A DNA stretch of 64,000 nt, from the NCBI RefSeq assembly GCF_003667505.1, contig NZ_RCVJ01000088.1:35203-99202 (forward strand), read 5' to 3'. This DNA is from Micromonospora sp. BL4. Its GTDB lineage: Bacteria > Actinomycetota > Actinomycetes > Mycobacteriales > Micromonosporaceae. The notes under the pieces are model-generated. The model searched no databases and was not told the origin of the DNA. It worked only from the letters and a program-made list of their open reading frames with translations. The position numbers and the translations under genes are program-made. Positions 25,221 to 34,286 of this stretch are shown piece after piece. Position 1 is the stretch's first letter, and each line of letters opens with the position of its first letter.

Positions 25221-28102
25221 TCAGGAGTAGGGAAGCCGGAGCACCGACTGGTTGCCGATGCCCACCGTGCTCGGGTTGTTGCCGATCGCCGACCAGACCT
25301 CCACCCGGACCGTGCCGTTGCTCAGCGCGCCCAACGTGCCGGTTGCCGAGGCCAGGCCGGTGCTCTGCGTGTAGTGCTCGTAGCCGGGGACCGGGTCGGT
25401 GGCGAAGTAGCGGGATGTCTCCACCCGCTCCCAGCTGCCGTTGCCCGTCAGGTCGTAGGAGATCCGCACCTGCACGCCGTTACCGACCGCCGTGCCGGCG
25501 TCGAGGAACAGGTCGAACGCGGTCTGTCCGCCGGCGTAGGCGAGGTTGAGGCCGGTCGCCGTGAAGACCTGCGGGTTGGTCGGCGTACCGTCGTGGTTTC
25601 CGTTGGCCGCCGCGACCGTGGTCGTTGCCGCGCCGCCGGCGGCGCCCAGGCCGCCACCGGGCAGCAGGTACCGCGTCGGCGAGCCGGACGGAGGCGGGGT
25701 TGTCGGCGGCGGGGTTGTCGGCGGCGGGGTCGTCGGCGGCGTACCCCCGGGGGTACGCCGCCGGCCGCGTTGCCGCCGCTCCAGGTGTACGCCCCGGTGG
25801 TGGCCGTGCGTCCGGCCGCCACGGTGAGCGTCGTGCCGTTGGAGAACGTCACCGTGATCGGCGTCGCGGTCGGGTTCGACGCCACGTAGGTGCGCGCCCC
25901 GTTGCGGGAGAACACCGCCGTCAGCGGGTGGTTGGCGGTCACCGTCGTGTCGACGGTGCCCAGCGCCGCGAGGTTACGGATCCAGTGGAAGGTGTGCGCC
26001 CGGCTCTCTCCCTCCTCCGGGGTGTAGCCGGGGTTCGCGCGGAGGTTCGCCAGGGCGGCGTCGCCGTCGCCGAGCGCCTGGAACTGCCAGAGGATGTCCT
26101 GCCACACCGTCGGCTGCCCGCCGTTGTTACGGACCAGTTCGGCGTAGTTGGTCCGTACGTACGCCGGGTTGTTGCCGAGGTAGAGGTGTCCGCCGGTGAC
26201 CGGCAGCAGGTTGATGCCCTGGATCATCTCCGGCTCGCCGCTGAACCAGGTGGCGTACGCGCCGCCGTCACCCCAGACCATGCCGACCGTCGAGTGGCCG
26301 AAGGCGGCGGGGAAGTTCTGGTCGCTGACGTCGAACCAGTACTCCTGGATCGCCGCGGCCTGGGTGGTGTAGAGGAAGACGCCGGCGTCGCGGACGGCGG
26401 TGTCGCCCGTCGCCTGACCCCACTGGATCAGGGCGTTGGCGAAGTTCATCCCCTCCGACGACGACTCCTGGTTGTTGCCGGAGCCGAACGAGCCGTGCCC
26501 GGACGCCCAGTCGTGGCCGGCGTAGATGTCGAAGTCGCGCAGGTAGGGGAAGCGGGTGTCGTCGCGGCGGTAGTTGTTGGCGTCCCGGATCAGCAGGTCC
26601 ACCATGCCGCCGTAGCGGCTCTTGGCGGCCCAGGCCGGGTCGAACTTCGCCAGCGTCGCGGCGGCGGCGATGTAGTAGCCGTAGTGGAAGTGGTGGTCGT
26701 TGAGCTCCTGGTCGGACCCGTACGACGCCGGGTAGCCGATCAGCGTGCCCCAGTTGGCGTCGTAGTAGAAGACCTTCGAGGTCTTGCCGCTCGACGCGGT
26801 GAACCAGTCGGTGAGCGTGCCGCGGATGGCGTTCAGCGCGCTGTCGCGCGTCGCGGTGTCGTTGACCAGGTCGGCCACCTCGGCGAGCCGGGCGGCCCGG
26901 CCGAGACCCTTGCCCGTCCAGTACGTGTCGCCGCCGCGCTGGTCCATCGGGTTCGCTCGGGCGGCGGCGAGGTGACCGGTGAGCGTCGCCAGGTCGGCGC
27001 CGCTGCCGTCGCCGACGGCCGGCAGTTCTGGCAGGACGCCCTGGAACTTCATGGCGGTGCGGAACTGGTTGACGCCGGTGAGCACCTTCATCCGGCCCCG
27101 AGCCGACGGGTAGGTCGGAGTGATCGGAGTCGAGCCGGTCAGCGATTTCCACTGGTGCGGGTAGAGGCTGACCACGGTCTGCGTGGCGGTTCCCTCCCGG
27201 GCGGTCGTGGTGAACGCGTACGTGGTGGTCAGCCCGCTGGTCGCCGGGTTGTAGGCGTACGAGACCTGCGTGCCGGTGACGTGGGCGTGCGCGTACCGCC
27301 CGTAGGTGGTGGACAGGTCGGCGCGCTCGGCCGTGCTCGACGTCGGCGGCAGAAGGGCGACGGAGAAGTAGCCCCGACCGGCCAGGGTGGAGGAGATCCG
27401 GCCGCCGCTGACGGTCCAGTTGGCGCCGCTGGGGGCGTACCCGACGTAGTCGTGGCCGTTGACCCGGAAGCCGATGGTGGCGCCGCTGTTGGACCAGACG
27501 TCGAGGGCGCCCGTCGTGCTGATCACCGCGTTCCCACCGGTGGTCTGGAAGTACGCGAAGGGCAGGCCGTGGCCGATCGTGGCACGCATGGTCCGGGTGC
27601 CGTCGCTCCAGTGCGGGCTCACCGTCCAGTCGGTCCAGCCGTCGACCTTGACCTGGGGCGCGCCGAGCCCGGCGACGCCGACGCGGATGTCCTGGACGTA
27701 CGGGTAGTGGTACTCGCCGACCCCGGTCGCGGTGCCGCTGATGGCGGGCGTCGAGTTGGCGGAGAAGCCGAGGCCGTCGGTGAAGGTGTCGTACGAGATC
27801 GGGTGGGCGTGCAGGGGCTCGCTGAAGGCGCAGTCGGTCCGCTTCCAGAGCAGCGAGGACCACCAGTCGTTGGTGGGCACGGCACCGGCTGGCGCGTTGG
27901 CGGTGGCGAACTGCCGGGGGTTGCTCGACATCTGGCCGCAGCCGGTGGGGAGCGGTCCGACCGGGGTGGTGGTGTAGCTGCCGGCGCCGACGGGGGCGGC
28001 CACCGCGGGGCGGGTGAGGGTGATCGTGAGGCCGCCGGCGATCAGGGTCAGAGCGGTGGCGGCGGCCAGGATCCATCGGCGGTGGGGGACGGGAGGTTTC
28101 AC
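25221..28102 (-). CDS. secreted GH81 endo-beta-1,3-glucanase, apparent frameshift in the C-terminal linker
   Basis: The signal peptide follows GTG 28102 (GGAGG at 28107-28111) and ends near RPAVAA. A long GH81 catalytic domain follows, with the conserved DHHFHYGY segment and the acidic cluster QESSSEGMNFAN (catalytic Glu region). Enzymes of this family cut beta-1,3-glucan, such as fungal wall glucan. At about 25734-25763 the good frame breaks. In the frame one base back, a Pro-Thr linker (TPPPTTPPPTTPPP) and a beta-sandwich C-terminal domain continue to 25221, while the first frame runs on as Arg-rich nonsense to 25448. One added base or two lost bases would restore a single protein of about 960 residues. 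Whether this is sequence error, mutation or recoding is open. Confidence 0.85.
25734..25763. repeat. 30-bp perfect palindrome at the GH81 frameshift
   Basis: A perfect palindrome with no loop, centred on CCCCC|GGGGG between GTA and TAC and flanked by GGCGGC/GCCGCC. It lies exactly where the GH81 reading frame shifts and could form a cruciform or cause base-calling error. Confidence 0.9.
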
Positions 28103-28196
28103 GGTGCCTCCATCGCGTGCCAGGTTGCCGGCCTCGCCGGGTCCGACACGTTGTCTGGATTGAGAAGAAGGTGCGGTGAGAGAGCGCTCTCCCAGT

Positions 28197-28214
28197 CGGC
28201 ACGGTAATCGAGGA
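28197..28214. promoter_or_regulatory. LacI-family operator upstream of GH81
   Basis: An 18-bp dyad with one mismatched pair, centred on AGCGCT (GAGAGCGCTCTC core). It resembles the CebR-type TGGGAGCGCTCCCA operators that control actinobacterial polysaccharide hydrolases. It lies 95 bases before the GH81 start. Confidence 0.6.
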
Positions 28215-28335
28215 TCGTGACTTCCGTCAATGTGTCCGGCTGGTTGCGTGCTCATGTCGCGATTTGAACGCCCTCGGCCCCGCACCCCACCCGCTAACGC
28301 CGCCGGCTGACACCTCAGCCGACCGCGCTCACCAC

Positions 28336-28836
28336 CTACCACCGCGCGCCGGTGCGCCCCTCGGCGACCCGCCACTGGCCGTCGGCCTGCCGGATCAGCA
28401 GCAGTTGCAGCGGCGCGACCTCGCCGTCGACGAAGCGGGCCTGCGCCAGTACCTCGGCACGAGGTTGCCCAGGGCCGACGATCGTCGTCCCCTCCACCGA
28501 ATAGCCGGTGAGCCGCTGGCCACCGGAGTGCAGGTCGGAGAATGTGGGCAGGTCGCTGGCCTGCCGACGCTGCTCGGTCAGCAACTCGTACGCGACCGCG
28601 AACTCAGCCGCCACGAGCGCGTCCAGGTACGCCGTGGCGGTCGCCTGGGCGGGACCGCGTTCCCGGACCGCCTTCGTCACCGTCAGCGCCGTCCACGCCA
28701 CGACGCCGATCGCAGCGATGATGCCCAGGGCAACGATCTCCCACACCGGCAGATTGCGGGTGACGCAGCCGTAGCACACGACCAGGATCAGCCCGATCGC
28801 CAGGATTCCGAGTGCTCGCGTCCAGCGCCCCGACAT
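28336..28836 (-). CDS. small membrane-anchored protein of unknown function
   Basis: A 166-residue protein. Two N-terminal hydrophobic helices (about 8-28 and 32-55) are followed by a soluble domain of about 105 residues resembling the NTF2-like/DUF4878 fold: a helix with AYLDALVAAEFAVAYELLTEQRR, then short strands. Domains of this kind are lipoprotein-like accessory modules of unknown role. The start is ATG 28836. It stands alone, with the DUF1223 gene ending 63 bp upstream on the same strand. Confidence 0.6.
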   Translation of the reverse strand: MSGRWTRALGILAIGLILVVCYGCVTRNLPVWEIVALGIIAAIGVVAWTALTVTKAVRERGPAQATATAYLDALVAAEFAVAYELLTEQRRQASDLPTFSDLHSGGQRLTGYSVEGTTIVGPGQPRAEVLAQARFVDGEVAPLQLLLIRQADGQWRVAEGRTGARW

Positions 28837-28899
28837 GCTCCGGACCTTAGCTTCGCGAGACCGCCTCTGCCAGAGCGCTATGACGACGGGACGCCACCC

Positions 28900-29670
28900 T
28901 CATCCCGCGACGGCGGACAGGTCGACCGCGGCGGCGGCGACGATCGCCTTGTCACCGTCGTTCTGGACGTAACCGACCACCGCGGACTGTCGAGGGTCAA
29001 GGTCTGGCGGCGCCTCCAACTCCACCCGCCCGCGCTCGGCGTCCACACCGACGGACGTGAAAGCCCGCACCACGTTGTCCTGCCGCAGCGTCCGCCCGGC
29101 ATTCTCACCCCGGGCGACCGCACTCTCCAGGCCGCGCTCGACGATCGCCACGTTCAGCACCGCACGGTGCGGAGGCCGGCCGGTCTCGTAGCTTAGCGCC
29201 ACCCGCTGCCCGGTGCCCGTGCCACCGGAGTACTCCTGGACCGACAGTGTGAGCGGGATGGTGGCTGCCGAGGTCAGTGCCGACGCGATCGAGGTCGCCG
29301 CTCGTCGACGGTCGGAGCCGACGAACTCGACGGTGCCGTTGACGACCATCTGGGGGGTGTAGAGGCGCCCGGTGCCGAAGGCCCGCGCGTACGCCTCCTG
29401 CCGCGCCGTGTACGCCGCGTCGGCGAACCGGTCGGGCCAGCCCAGGTCGTCCCAGTAGTCGACGTGGAATCCGAGCGCGAAGACCGGCTGCCCGCGCATC
29501 CGGGCGTCGCGCTCGATCTCGGTCAGCACCTCCTCCGCGGGAGGGCAGCTCGAGCAGCCCTGGGAGGTGAACATCTCCACGACGGCGAAGCCGCCGTTCG
29601 GTGGCGCGACGTCCGCCGTCCGCAGCGGCGAATCCGGCAGGCGGGCACGATCCGACCCGGGGTCCGTCAT
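28900..29670 (-). CDS. DUF1223 thioredoxin-like protein
   Basis: A 256-residue protein of the DUF1223 family, a thioredoxin-fold group. The redox motif FTSQGCSSCPPAEE is at about 34-47 (CxxC) and GFHVDYWDDLGW and TPQMVVNG follow; these are the family marks. No clear signal peptide is present, so unlike many proteobacterial relatives it looks cytosolic. A CxxC oxidoreductase role is likely but the substrate is unknown. ATG 29670 has GGAGG upstream. It lies 98 bp after the MFS exporter gene and is probably in the same transcript. Confidence 0.82.
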   Translation of the reverse strand: MTDPGSDRARLPDSPLRTADVAPPNGGFAVVEMFTSQGCSSCPPAEEVLTEIERDARMRGQPVFALGFHVDYWDDLGWPDRFADAAYTARQEAYARAFGTGRLYTPQMVVNGTVEFVGSDRRRAATSIASALTSAATIPLTLSVQEYSGGTGTGQRVALSYETGRPPHRAVLNVAIVERGLESAVARGENAGRTLRQDNVVRAFTSVGVDAERGRVELEAPPDLDPRQSAVVGYVQNDGDKAIVAAAAVDLSAVAG

Positions 29671-29768
29671 GGCGCCTCCTTCGTCGGTGCTGCTGGCGGC
29701 TCTCCGATTCCCGCTACCGCCGCGACCATGCCTGCCCGCTGGCTGGCAACTCCCGGCACGCGGGCTGC

Positions 29769-31358
29769 TCAGGTCGTCCGGCTGTCGCCCGCGGAGCGAG
29801 CGGGGGCGTCCCGCCGGGCGGGAGCGCCGTCGCCGTCCCGGCCCCGGGGGACGGCCGGACGTTCCACCGAGGTGACGGTGTGTGGCCCGCCGGGTCGCAT
29901 GAGGACGGCCACGAGCAGGCTGGCGAGGATACCGACGACGCCTGCCACGACGAAGGTCGCCTGCACGCCGGCGACCCCGGCGGCGTGCGCCGCGCTGTCC
30001 AGCAGTTGCCGCCCCGCCGCCGGCGCGGCACGCAGCAGGCCGGGTGTCTGCCCGCCGGCGATGGCGTGCGCGACCCGTGCCGGGTCCGGAATGCCACGGC
30101 CGGCCAGGACGGACTGCGCCTGGGCGGTGAAGACGCTGCCCAGCGCGGCGATGCCGAACGCGAAGCCCAACTGGCGGGTGGTGTTGACGGCCCCGGCGGC
30201 CATGCCGCCGCGCTCGGCGGGCACCAGGGACATGGAGACCGAGCCGAGGATGGGCGTCGCGAGGCCGACGCCGACGCCGATCAGGGCGAGCCCCGGCAGC
30301 AGCGCGGGCCAACTGGCCGTACCGTGCACGAGCGCCGCGGTGAGCAGGCTGCCGAGGCCGACGAACAGCAGACCGGCGCCGATCACCAGGTCCGGTCGAC
30401 GGCCGTGCAGCACCCGGCCCAGCGCCGCCGAGACAGCGAACGCGGTGACGGACATCGGCAGGCCGGTCAGCCCCGCCGCGAGCGGGCTCAGTCCCAGCAC
30501 GGACTGCAGCCAGATCGAGGTGTAGGTGAGCGTGGTGAAGGCCGCGAACGTCAGCAGCAGACCGGCGAGCAGCACCGCGACGAACGAGCGGTTACGCAGG
30601 AGAGCGAGGTCGAACATGGCGTGCCGGGTGCGCGCCTCGATCGCGACGAACCCGGCCAGCAGGAGCGCGGCCACCACCAGCAGCCACCAGACGACGGCTG
30701 CGGACCAGCCGTCCTCGTTGGCCCGGATGAGCGCGTACGTCGCGCAGGCCGCGGCGGCGGTGAAGCTCGCCATGCCCGCGAGGTCGATCCTGCCGCGGAC
30801 CGCCGCGTGGGCGACGGGGAGCGTCCTGCCACACAGCAGGATGGCGACGACGCTGACCGGCAGGTTCACCAGGAAGATCCAGCGCCACGAGGCGCCCTCG
30901 GTGAGCAGCCCGCCGAGGATCGGGCCCACCGCGGCCGAGGCGCCCGCCACCGCGCCCCAGATGCCGTACGCGCTGCCCCGGTCACGGCCCGCGTAGGCGC
31001 TGTTGAGCAGGGCGAACGTGGTCGCGAACATGGCCGCCGCGCCGACGCCCTGCACGGCGCGCGCGACGATCAGCACGCCTGAGGTCGGCGCGAGACCGCA
31101 GGCCAGCGACGACACCGCGAAGAGCAGGAGCCCGATGACGTACGCCCGGCGGTGCCCCACCCGGTCGGCGATCGAGCCGGCGCCGAGCACCAGCGCGCCC
31201 AGCGCCAGGGCGTACGCGTCGATCACCCACTGCAACGCCCGGAAGGACGCGTCCAGATCGTCGACCATGTCGGGCAGGGCGACGATCACGATCGTGACAT
31301 CGATCAGGAGCATGAACGTACCCAGGCAGACCGTCAGCAGCGGCAGCCACTTGCGCAT
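29769..31358 (-). CDS. MFS multidrug exporter, DHA2 (EmrB/QacA) family
   Basis: A 529-residue drug:proton antiporter with about 14 membrane helices. Hallmarks are the N-terminal FMLLIDVTIVIVALPDM (motif D1), GSIADRVGHRRAYVIG (motif A) and a motif C region near GAVAGASAAVGPILGG. The C-terminal tail of about 45 residues is basic, Pro/Arg-rich and disordered. ATG 31358 (MRKWLPLL) is preferred over an in-frame ATG at 31433 because the family starts there. No dedicated regulator is adjacent. Confidence 0.88.
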   Translation of the reverse strand: MRKWLPLLTVCLGTFMLLIDVTIVIVALPDMVDDLDASFRALQWVIDAYALALGALVLGAGSIADRVGHRRAYVIGLLLFAVSSLACGLAPTSGVLIVARAVQGVGAAAMFATTFALLNSAYAGRDRGSAYGIWGAVAGASAAVGPILGGLLTEGASWRWIFLVNLPVSVVAILLCGRTLPVAHAAVRGRIDLAGMASFTAAAACATYALIRANEDGWSAAVVWWLLVVAALLLAGFVAIEARTRHAMFDLALLRNRSFVAVLLAGLLLTFAAFTTLTYTSIWLQSVLGLSPLAAGLTGLPMSVTAFAVSAALGRVLHGRRPDLVIGAGLLFVGLGSLLTAALVHGTASWPALLPGLALIGVGVGLATPILGSVSMSLVPAERGGMAAGAVNTTRQLGFAFGIAALGSVFTAQAQSVLAGRGIPDPARVAHAIAGGQTPGLLRAAPAAGRQLLDSAAHAAGVAGVQATFVVAGVVGILASLLVAVLMRPGGPHTVTSVERPAVPRGRDGDGAPARRDAPARSAGDSRTT

Positions 31359-31499
31359 TCTGATACCTGTTTCTTCCGGGCGGACGCCTCGGCGCGTCGG
31401 TGGCGCGAACTCCGGCTGGTCGACCAGACGCAACCAGCTTTCGGCCGACCGGCATCGGACAACCTGTGCGCGGTCTCCGGAGCGGCCGCTCCCACCGGG

Positions 31500-31519
31500 G
31501 ATTCGAACCCGTTCGAATC
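31500..31519. promoter_or_regulatory. dyad upstream of the small secreted protein
   Basis: A perfect 8-bp inverted repeat GATTCGAA-cccg-TTCGAATC lies between the divergent MFS exporter and secreted-protein genes. It superficially resembles a tRNA T-arm, but no tRNA surrounds it. An operator is the better reading. Confidence 0.4.
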
Positions 31520-31602
31520 ACTTGGCCGGCGATTGCGGACAGACGTTCACTGTGCCGGTCCTGAACCGCCTCCCGGCGGGGCACGAGAGTACGGAGGCAC
31601 CT

Positions 31603-32070
31603 TTGACAACCTTGCGATCGCGGATCATGGCGGTACTCGCCGCGCTTGTCCTCGGCGTGTCCGGGAGTGCGTTTCTCGCCGGCCCGCCGGCGCAGGCCGC
31701 CACCGGAACCTGCTCAGGTTCCAAGATCGGTGGGTTCGACCTGTACGGAGACGTGGCCATCAACGGCTCCACGAGGTACGGGTACGTCGAGATCTACTAC
31801 AGCGGCGGACACAACTGCGCGCGGACCGTGTCGAGTGCGAACACCTGGGGCGTCAGCAAGGTCATGTCGGTCGAGCTGTGGGTCTGTTCGTCCGGCGTCA
31901 GCAACTGTCGGCTGCTGGAGGCGAACGACCGGGACCACGGCACCTACCGGTACTACGCCGGTCCGGTGACCGCGTACGCCAGTGGAAAGTGCATCTGGGT
32001 CATCGGCAACATCTACTACCCGCCCACGGATTCCAACGCCGGCAACAACAGGTCGGGGTGGTGTGGCTGA
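31603..32070 (+). CDS. small secreted protein of unknown function
   Basis: A 155-residue exported protein. The signal peptide (basic MTTLRSR, hydrophobic core, PPAQAA cleavage near residue 34) is followed by a mature part of about 120 residues with five or more cysteines, probably disulfide-bonded, and many Tyr/Gly/Ser residues; it ends NNRSGWCG. I recognise no named domain. GGAGG at 31593-31597 sits five bases before TTG 31603, so TTG is the likely start; ATG 31627 would give a shorter signal peptide. A strong hairpin follows the stop. Confidence 0.7.
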   Translation: MTTLRSRIMAVLAALVLGVSGSAFLAGPPAQAATGTCSGSKIGGFDLYGDVAINGSTRYGYVEIYYSGGHNCARTVSSANTWGVSKVMSVELWVCSSGVSNCRLLEANDRDHGTYRYYAGPVTAYASGKCIWVIGNIYYPPTDSNAGNNRSGWCG

Positions 32071-32085
32071 CGACCGTGGTGTGCG

Positions 32086-32117
32086 TCGTGCCGGGCAGGG
32101 GGCGCTGCCCGGCACGA
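32086..32117 (+). terminator. terminator after the small secreted protein
   Basis: A perfect 13-bp stem (TCGTGCCGGGCAG with its complement) and 6-base loop start 16 bases after the stop codon. Confidence 0.8.
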
Positions 32118-32138
32118 CTGCGTCAGCGGTCGTCGGTG

Positions 32139-32269
32139 TCAGCCGGCGGTGCAGGAGCGGATCTGTGGTCGGGCGCTGCTGTTGCCGTTGACCATCGTGG
32201 TGAAGCCGAAGGTCGGATGCATCGGATCGGGAGACGCCCCGGAACTATCGGCAGCGGAGACGCCGTCGC
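32139..32269 (-). pseudogene. possible C-terminal remnant of a secreted-type protein
   Basis: On the minus strand, directly after the SDR stop, an open frame with no good start reads as a plausible protein end: SPDPMHPTFGFTTMVNG followed by a short tail to SCTAG and a stop at 32139. The composition is less biased than random GC-rich frames. It may be a truncated gene or simply chance. Confidence 0.2.
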
Positions 32270-33208
32270 TCAGCCGCGCTGTGCGGCGGCGAGCATGTCG
32301 AGCGACACCTGCCACAGTCGCTCGGCCGCCGCGGGGTCGAGCGCGTGGTCGGCGACGCCCTGAAGCGGTGCCTCGGGGTTGTAGCGCGGCGCCTCGTTGC
32401 AGTCCTCGAAGTACCGACCGCCGATGCCGTCCAGCTGCGGCCAGGCGGCGAGCAGCACGGAGGTCGCCGCACCCTGCTGCGGGGTCTTGAAGTCGTACGC
32501 CGGAAGCTGCGCCAGGTCCTCCTCGGTGAGGTGGCGGCCCAGGTTGGTGGTGACCGCGCCCGGGTTGGCCGCGTTGACGGTGATGCCGTCGGCGGCCCAG
32601 CGCCTGTTCGCCTCGACCGCGAACAGCGCGGTCGCCGTCTTCGACTCGCCGTAGGCCAGGAGACGGTCGTAGGGGCGTTCGCGGAAGCTGACGTCGTCGA
32701 AGACCATCGGCGCCTGCACGTGTGCGATCGAGCTGAGCGACACCACGCGGGCCCGGCCGGCTGCCGCGAGGGCCGGGTGCAGCCCGTTGGTGAGCGCGAA
32801 GTGGCCGAGGTGGTTGGTCGCGAACTGCAGCTCCCAGCCCTCCGCCGTGCGCATCTCGGGGGTCGCCGACACCCCGGCGTTGTTGACCAGAATGTGCAGG
32901 GGGCCTTCCCAGGCGCTGACGAAGGCGGCGACCGACCCCTGGTCGGAGAGGTCCAGCGGAGCGACACCGATCAGCCGGCTCCCCGTGGTGGCGCGGATGT
33001 CCTCCGCCGCCCGTTCGCCGGCCACCAGGTCGCGTACCGCCAGGGTCACCGCGGCGCCCGCGGCTGCGAGGGCCCGGGCCGTCTCGACACCGATGCCGGA
33101 CGAGGCGCCGGTGACGATGGCGCGCTGCCCGGTGAGGTCGAGACCGGCGACGACGTCAGCGGCGGTGGATCGGGCGTCGAAGGGCGTGGTGAACCGCTGT
33201 GCATTCAT
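32270..33208 (-). CDS. short-chain dehydrogenase/reductase
   Basis: A 312-residue classical SDR of the retinol-dehydrogenase/WW-oxidoreductase-like subset. NAD(P)-binding TGASSGIG is at about 35-42 and NNAG near 110. The catalytic Ser is in SLSSIAHV, and YxxxK is present as YGESK. FRERPYDRLLAY before the Tyr is typical of this subset. The substrate is unknown. ATG 33208 has GAGGA upstream. It is divergent from a LysR regulator across 164 bp, which suggests that LysR controls it. Confidence 0.88.
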   Translation of the reverse strand: MNAQRFTTPFDARSTAADVVAGLDLTGQRAIVTGASSGIGVETARALAAAGAAVTLAVRDLVAGERAAEDIRATTGSRLIGVAPLDLSDQGSVAAFVSAWEGPLHILVNNAGVSATPEMRTAEGWELQFATNHLGHFALTNGLHPALAAAGRARVVSLSSIAHVQAPMVFDDVSFRERPYDRLLAYGESKTATALFAVEANRRWAADGITVNAANPGAVTTNLGRHLTEEDLAQLPAYDFKTPQQGAATSVLLAAWPQLDGIGGRYFEDCNEAPRYNPEAPLQGVADHALDPAAAERLWQVSLDMLAAAQRG

Positions 33209-33372
33209 GATCGGCTTCCTCGGATTCGTTGTCGCTTCGTTCGGCGGTGACAGCCGCGTCGGGACTGAGGTTCTGTCCGACTTCGGCGCTCGCCGTGGTC
33301 CGGAACCCATCGTGCGCGGCAGCCTTCGAAGCGCCCAACACACGCTTCCTGGCATGGCTACAGTCTGTTCCT

Positions 33373-34278
33373 GTGACCACCCCTGAGCTGCGGCAACTGC
33401 GGTATTTCCTGGTCCTCGCGGAGGAGTTGAGCTTCACGCGGGCCGCCGCCCGCCTGATGATCGCTCAGCAGTCGCTGTCCCAGCAGATCACCGCCCTGGA
33501 ACGCTCCCTCGGGGTGCGGCTGTTCGACCGCGACAGCCGCGGCGCCACGCTGACCGACATCGGCGCCCTGTTCGTCCCGGAGGCACGCGCCGTGACGGAC
33601 CGCGCCGACGAGGCCGTCGCCGTGGTGGGCCGGGCCCGCAGGGGCGAGGTCGGCACGCTCAACCTGGCCTTCCTCGCCACCGTCGCCAACCACCTCCTGC
33701 CCCCGGTGGTCCGGGTCGTACGCGAGCACCTACCCGACCTTCGCCTGACGACGGAGTCCACCGGCATCGCGCCCCTGGTCGAGGGCGTTCTCGGCGGGCG
33801 CTACGACGTCGCCTTCACGAGGACCCCGCTCGTCCCCGCCCTGCGATCCAGGACCCTGGCGACCGAACCGGTGTGCGCCGTCCTGCCCGAGGGCCACCCG
33901 CTCGCCGAGCGTGCCGAACTGAAGCTCGCCGACCTGGCGGAGGAGCGGTGGGTGATGACGCCGCGCAGCTCCTGGGAACCCTGGCACCGCGCCTACGACG
34001 ACCAGTTTCGCGAGGCGGGCTTCGTTCCGAACGTCGTCCAGGAGGAGGCCAGCGTGCAGAGCCTCCTCGGCCTGGTCGCCGCCGGAATCGGCGTCACCCG
34101 CCTCGCCCACTCGGCACGCAGCCTCCGCCGCACCGGCGTCGTGTTCGTGCCGCTGACCGGCGTGTTTGCGCGGATCGAGATGGTGTGGCTGTCGGGCAAC
34201 ACCGCACCCGCCCTGCGCCGGCTCCTGGACGTGGTCACCGAACTCGCGGCAACGACCGATCTGACCGAGGCCGGCTGA
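33373..34278 (+). CDS. LysR family transcriptional regulator
   Basis: A 301-residue LysR regulator. The N-terminal winged helix has LRQLRYFLVLAEELSFTRAA and QQSLSQQITALERSLG. The C-terminal two-lobe substrate-binding domain starts near residue 90. The start is GTG 33373; upstream in-frame codons extend into the divergent promoter region. It probably controls the divergent SDR gene; I could not pick a clear T-N11-A box in the 164-bp gap. Confidence 0.87.
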   Translation: MTTPELRQLRYFLVLAEELSFTRAAARLMIAQQSLSQQITALERSLGVRLFDRDSRGATLTDIGALFVPEARAVTDRADEAVAVVGRARRGEVGTLNLAFLATVANHLLPPVVRVVREHLPDLRLTTESTGIAPLVEGVLGGRYDVAFTRTPLVPALRSRTLATEPVCAVLPEGHPLAERAELKLADLAEERWVMTPRSSWEPWHRAYDDQFREAGFVPNVVQEEASVQSLLGLVAAGIGVTRLAHSARSLRRTGVVFVPLTGVFARIEMVWLSGNTAPALRRLLDVVTELAATTDLTEAG

Positions 34279-34286
34279 GCTGCCGG

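Noticed and set aside
25625..28207. 860-codon open frame antisense to GH81
   Set aside because: Val/Gly/Arg-rich shadow caused by third-position GC bias. The opposite strand has a signal peptide, ribosome site and GH81 motifs.
31490..31520. tRNA T-arm-like sequence (GTTCGAATC) on either strand
   Set aside because: The stem next to the TTCGAAT loop does not pair properly as a T-arm, and no acceptor, D or anticodon arm can be built around it.
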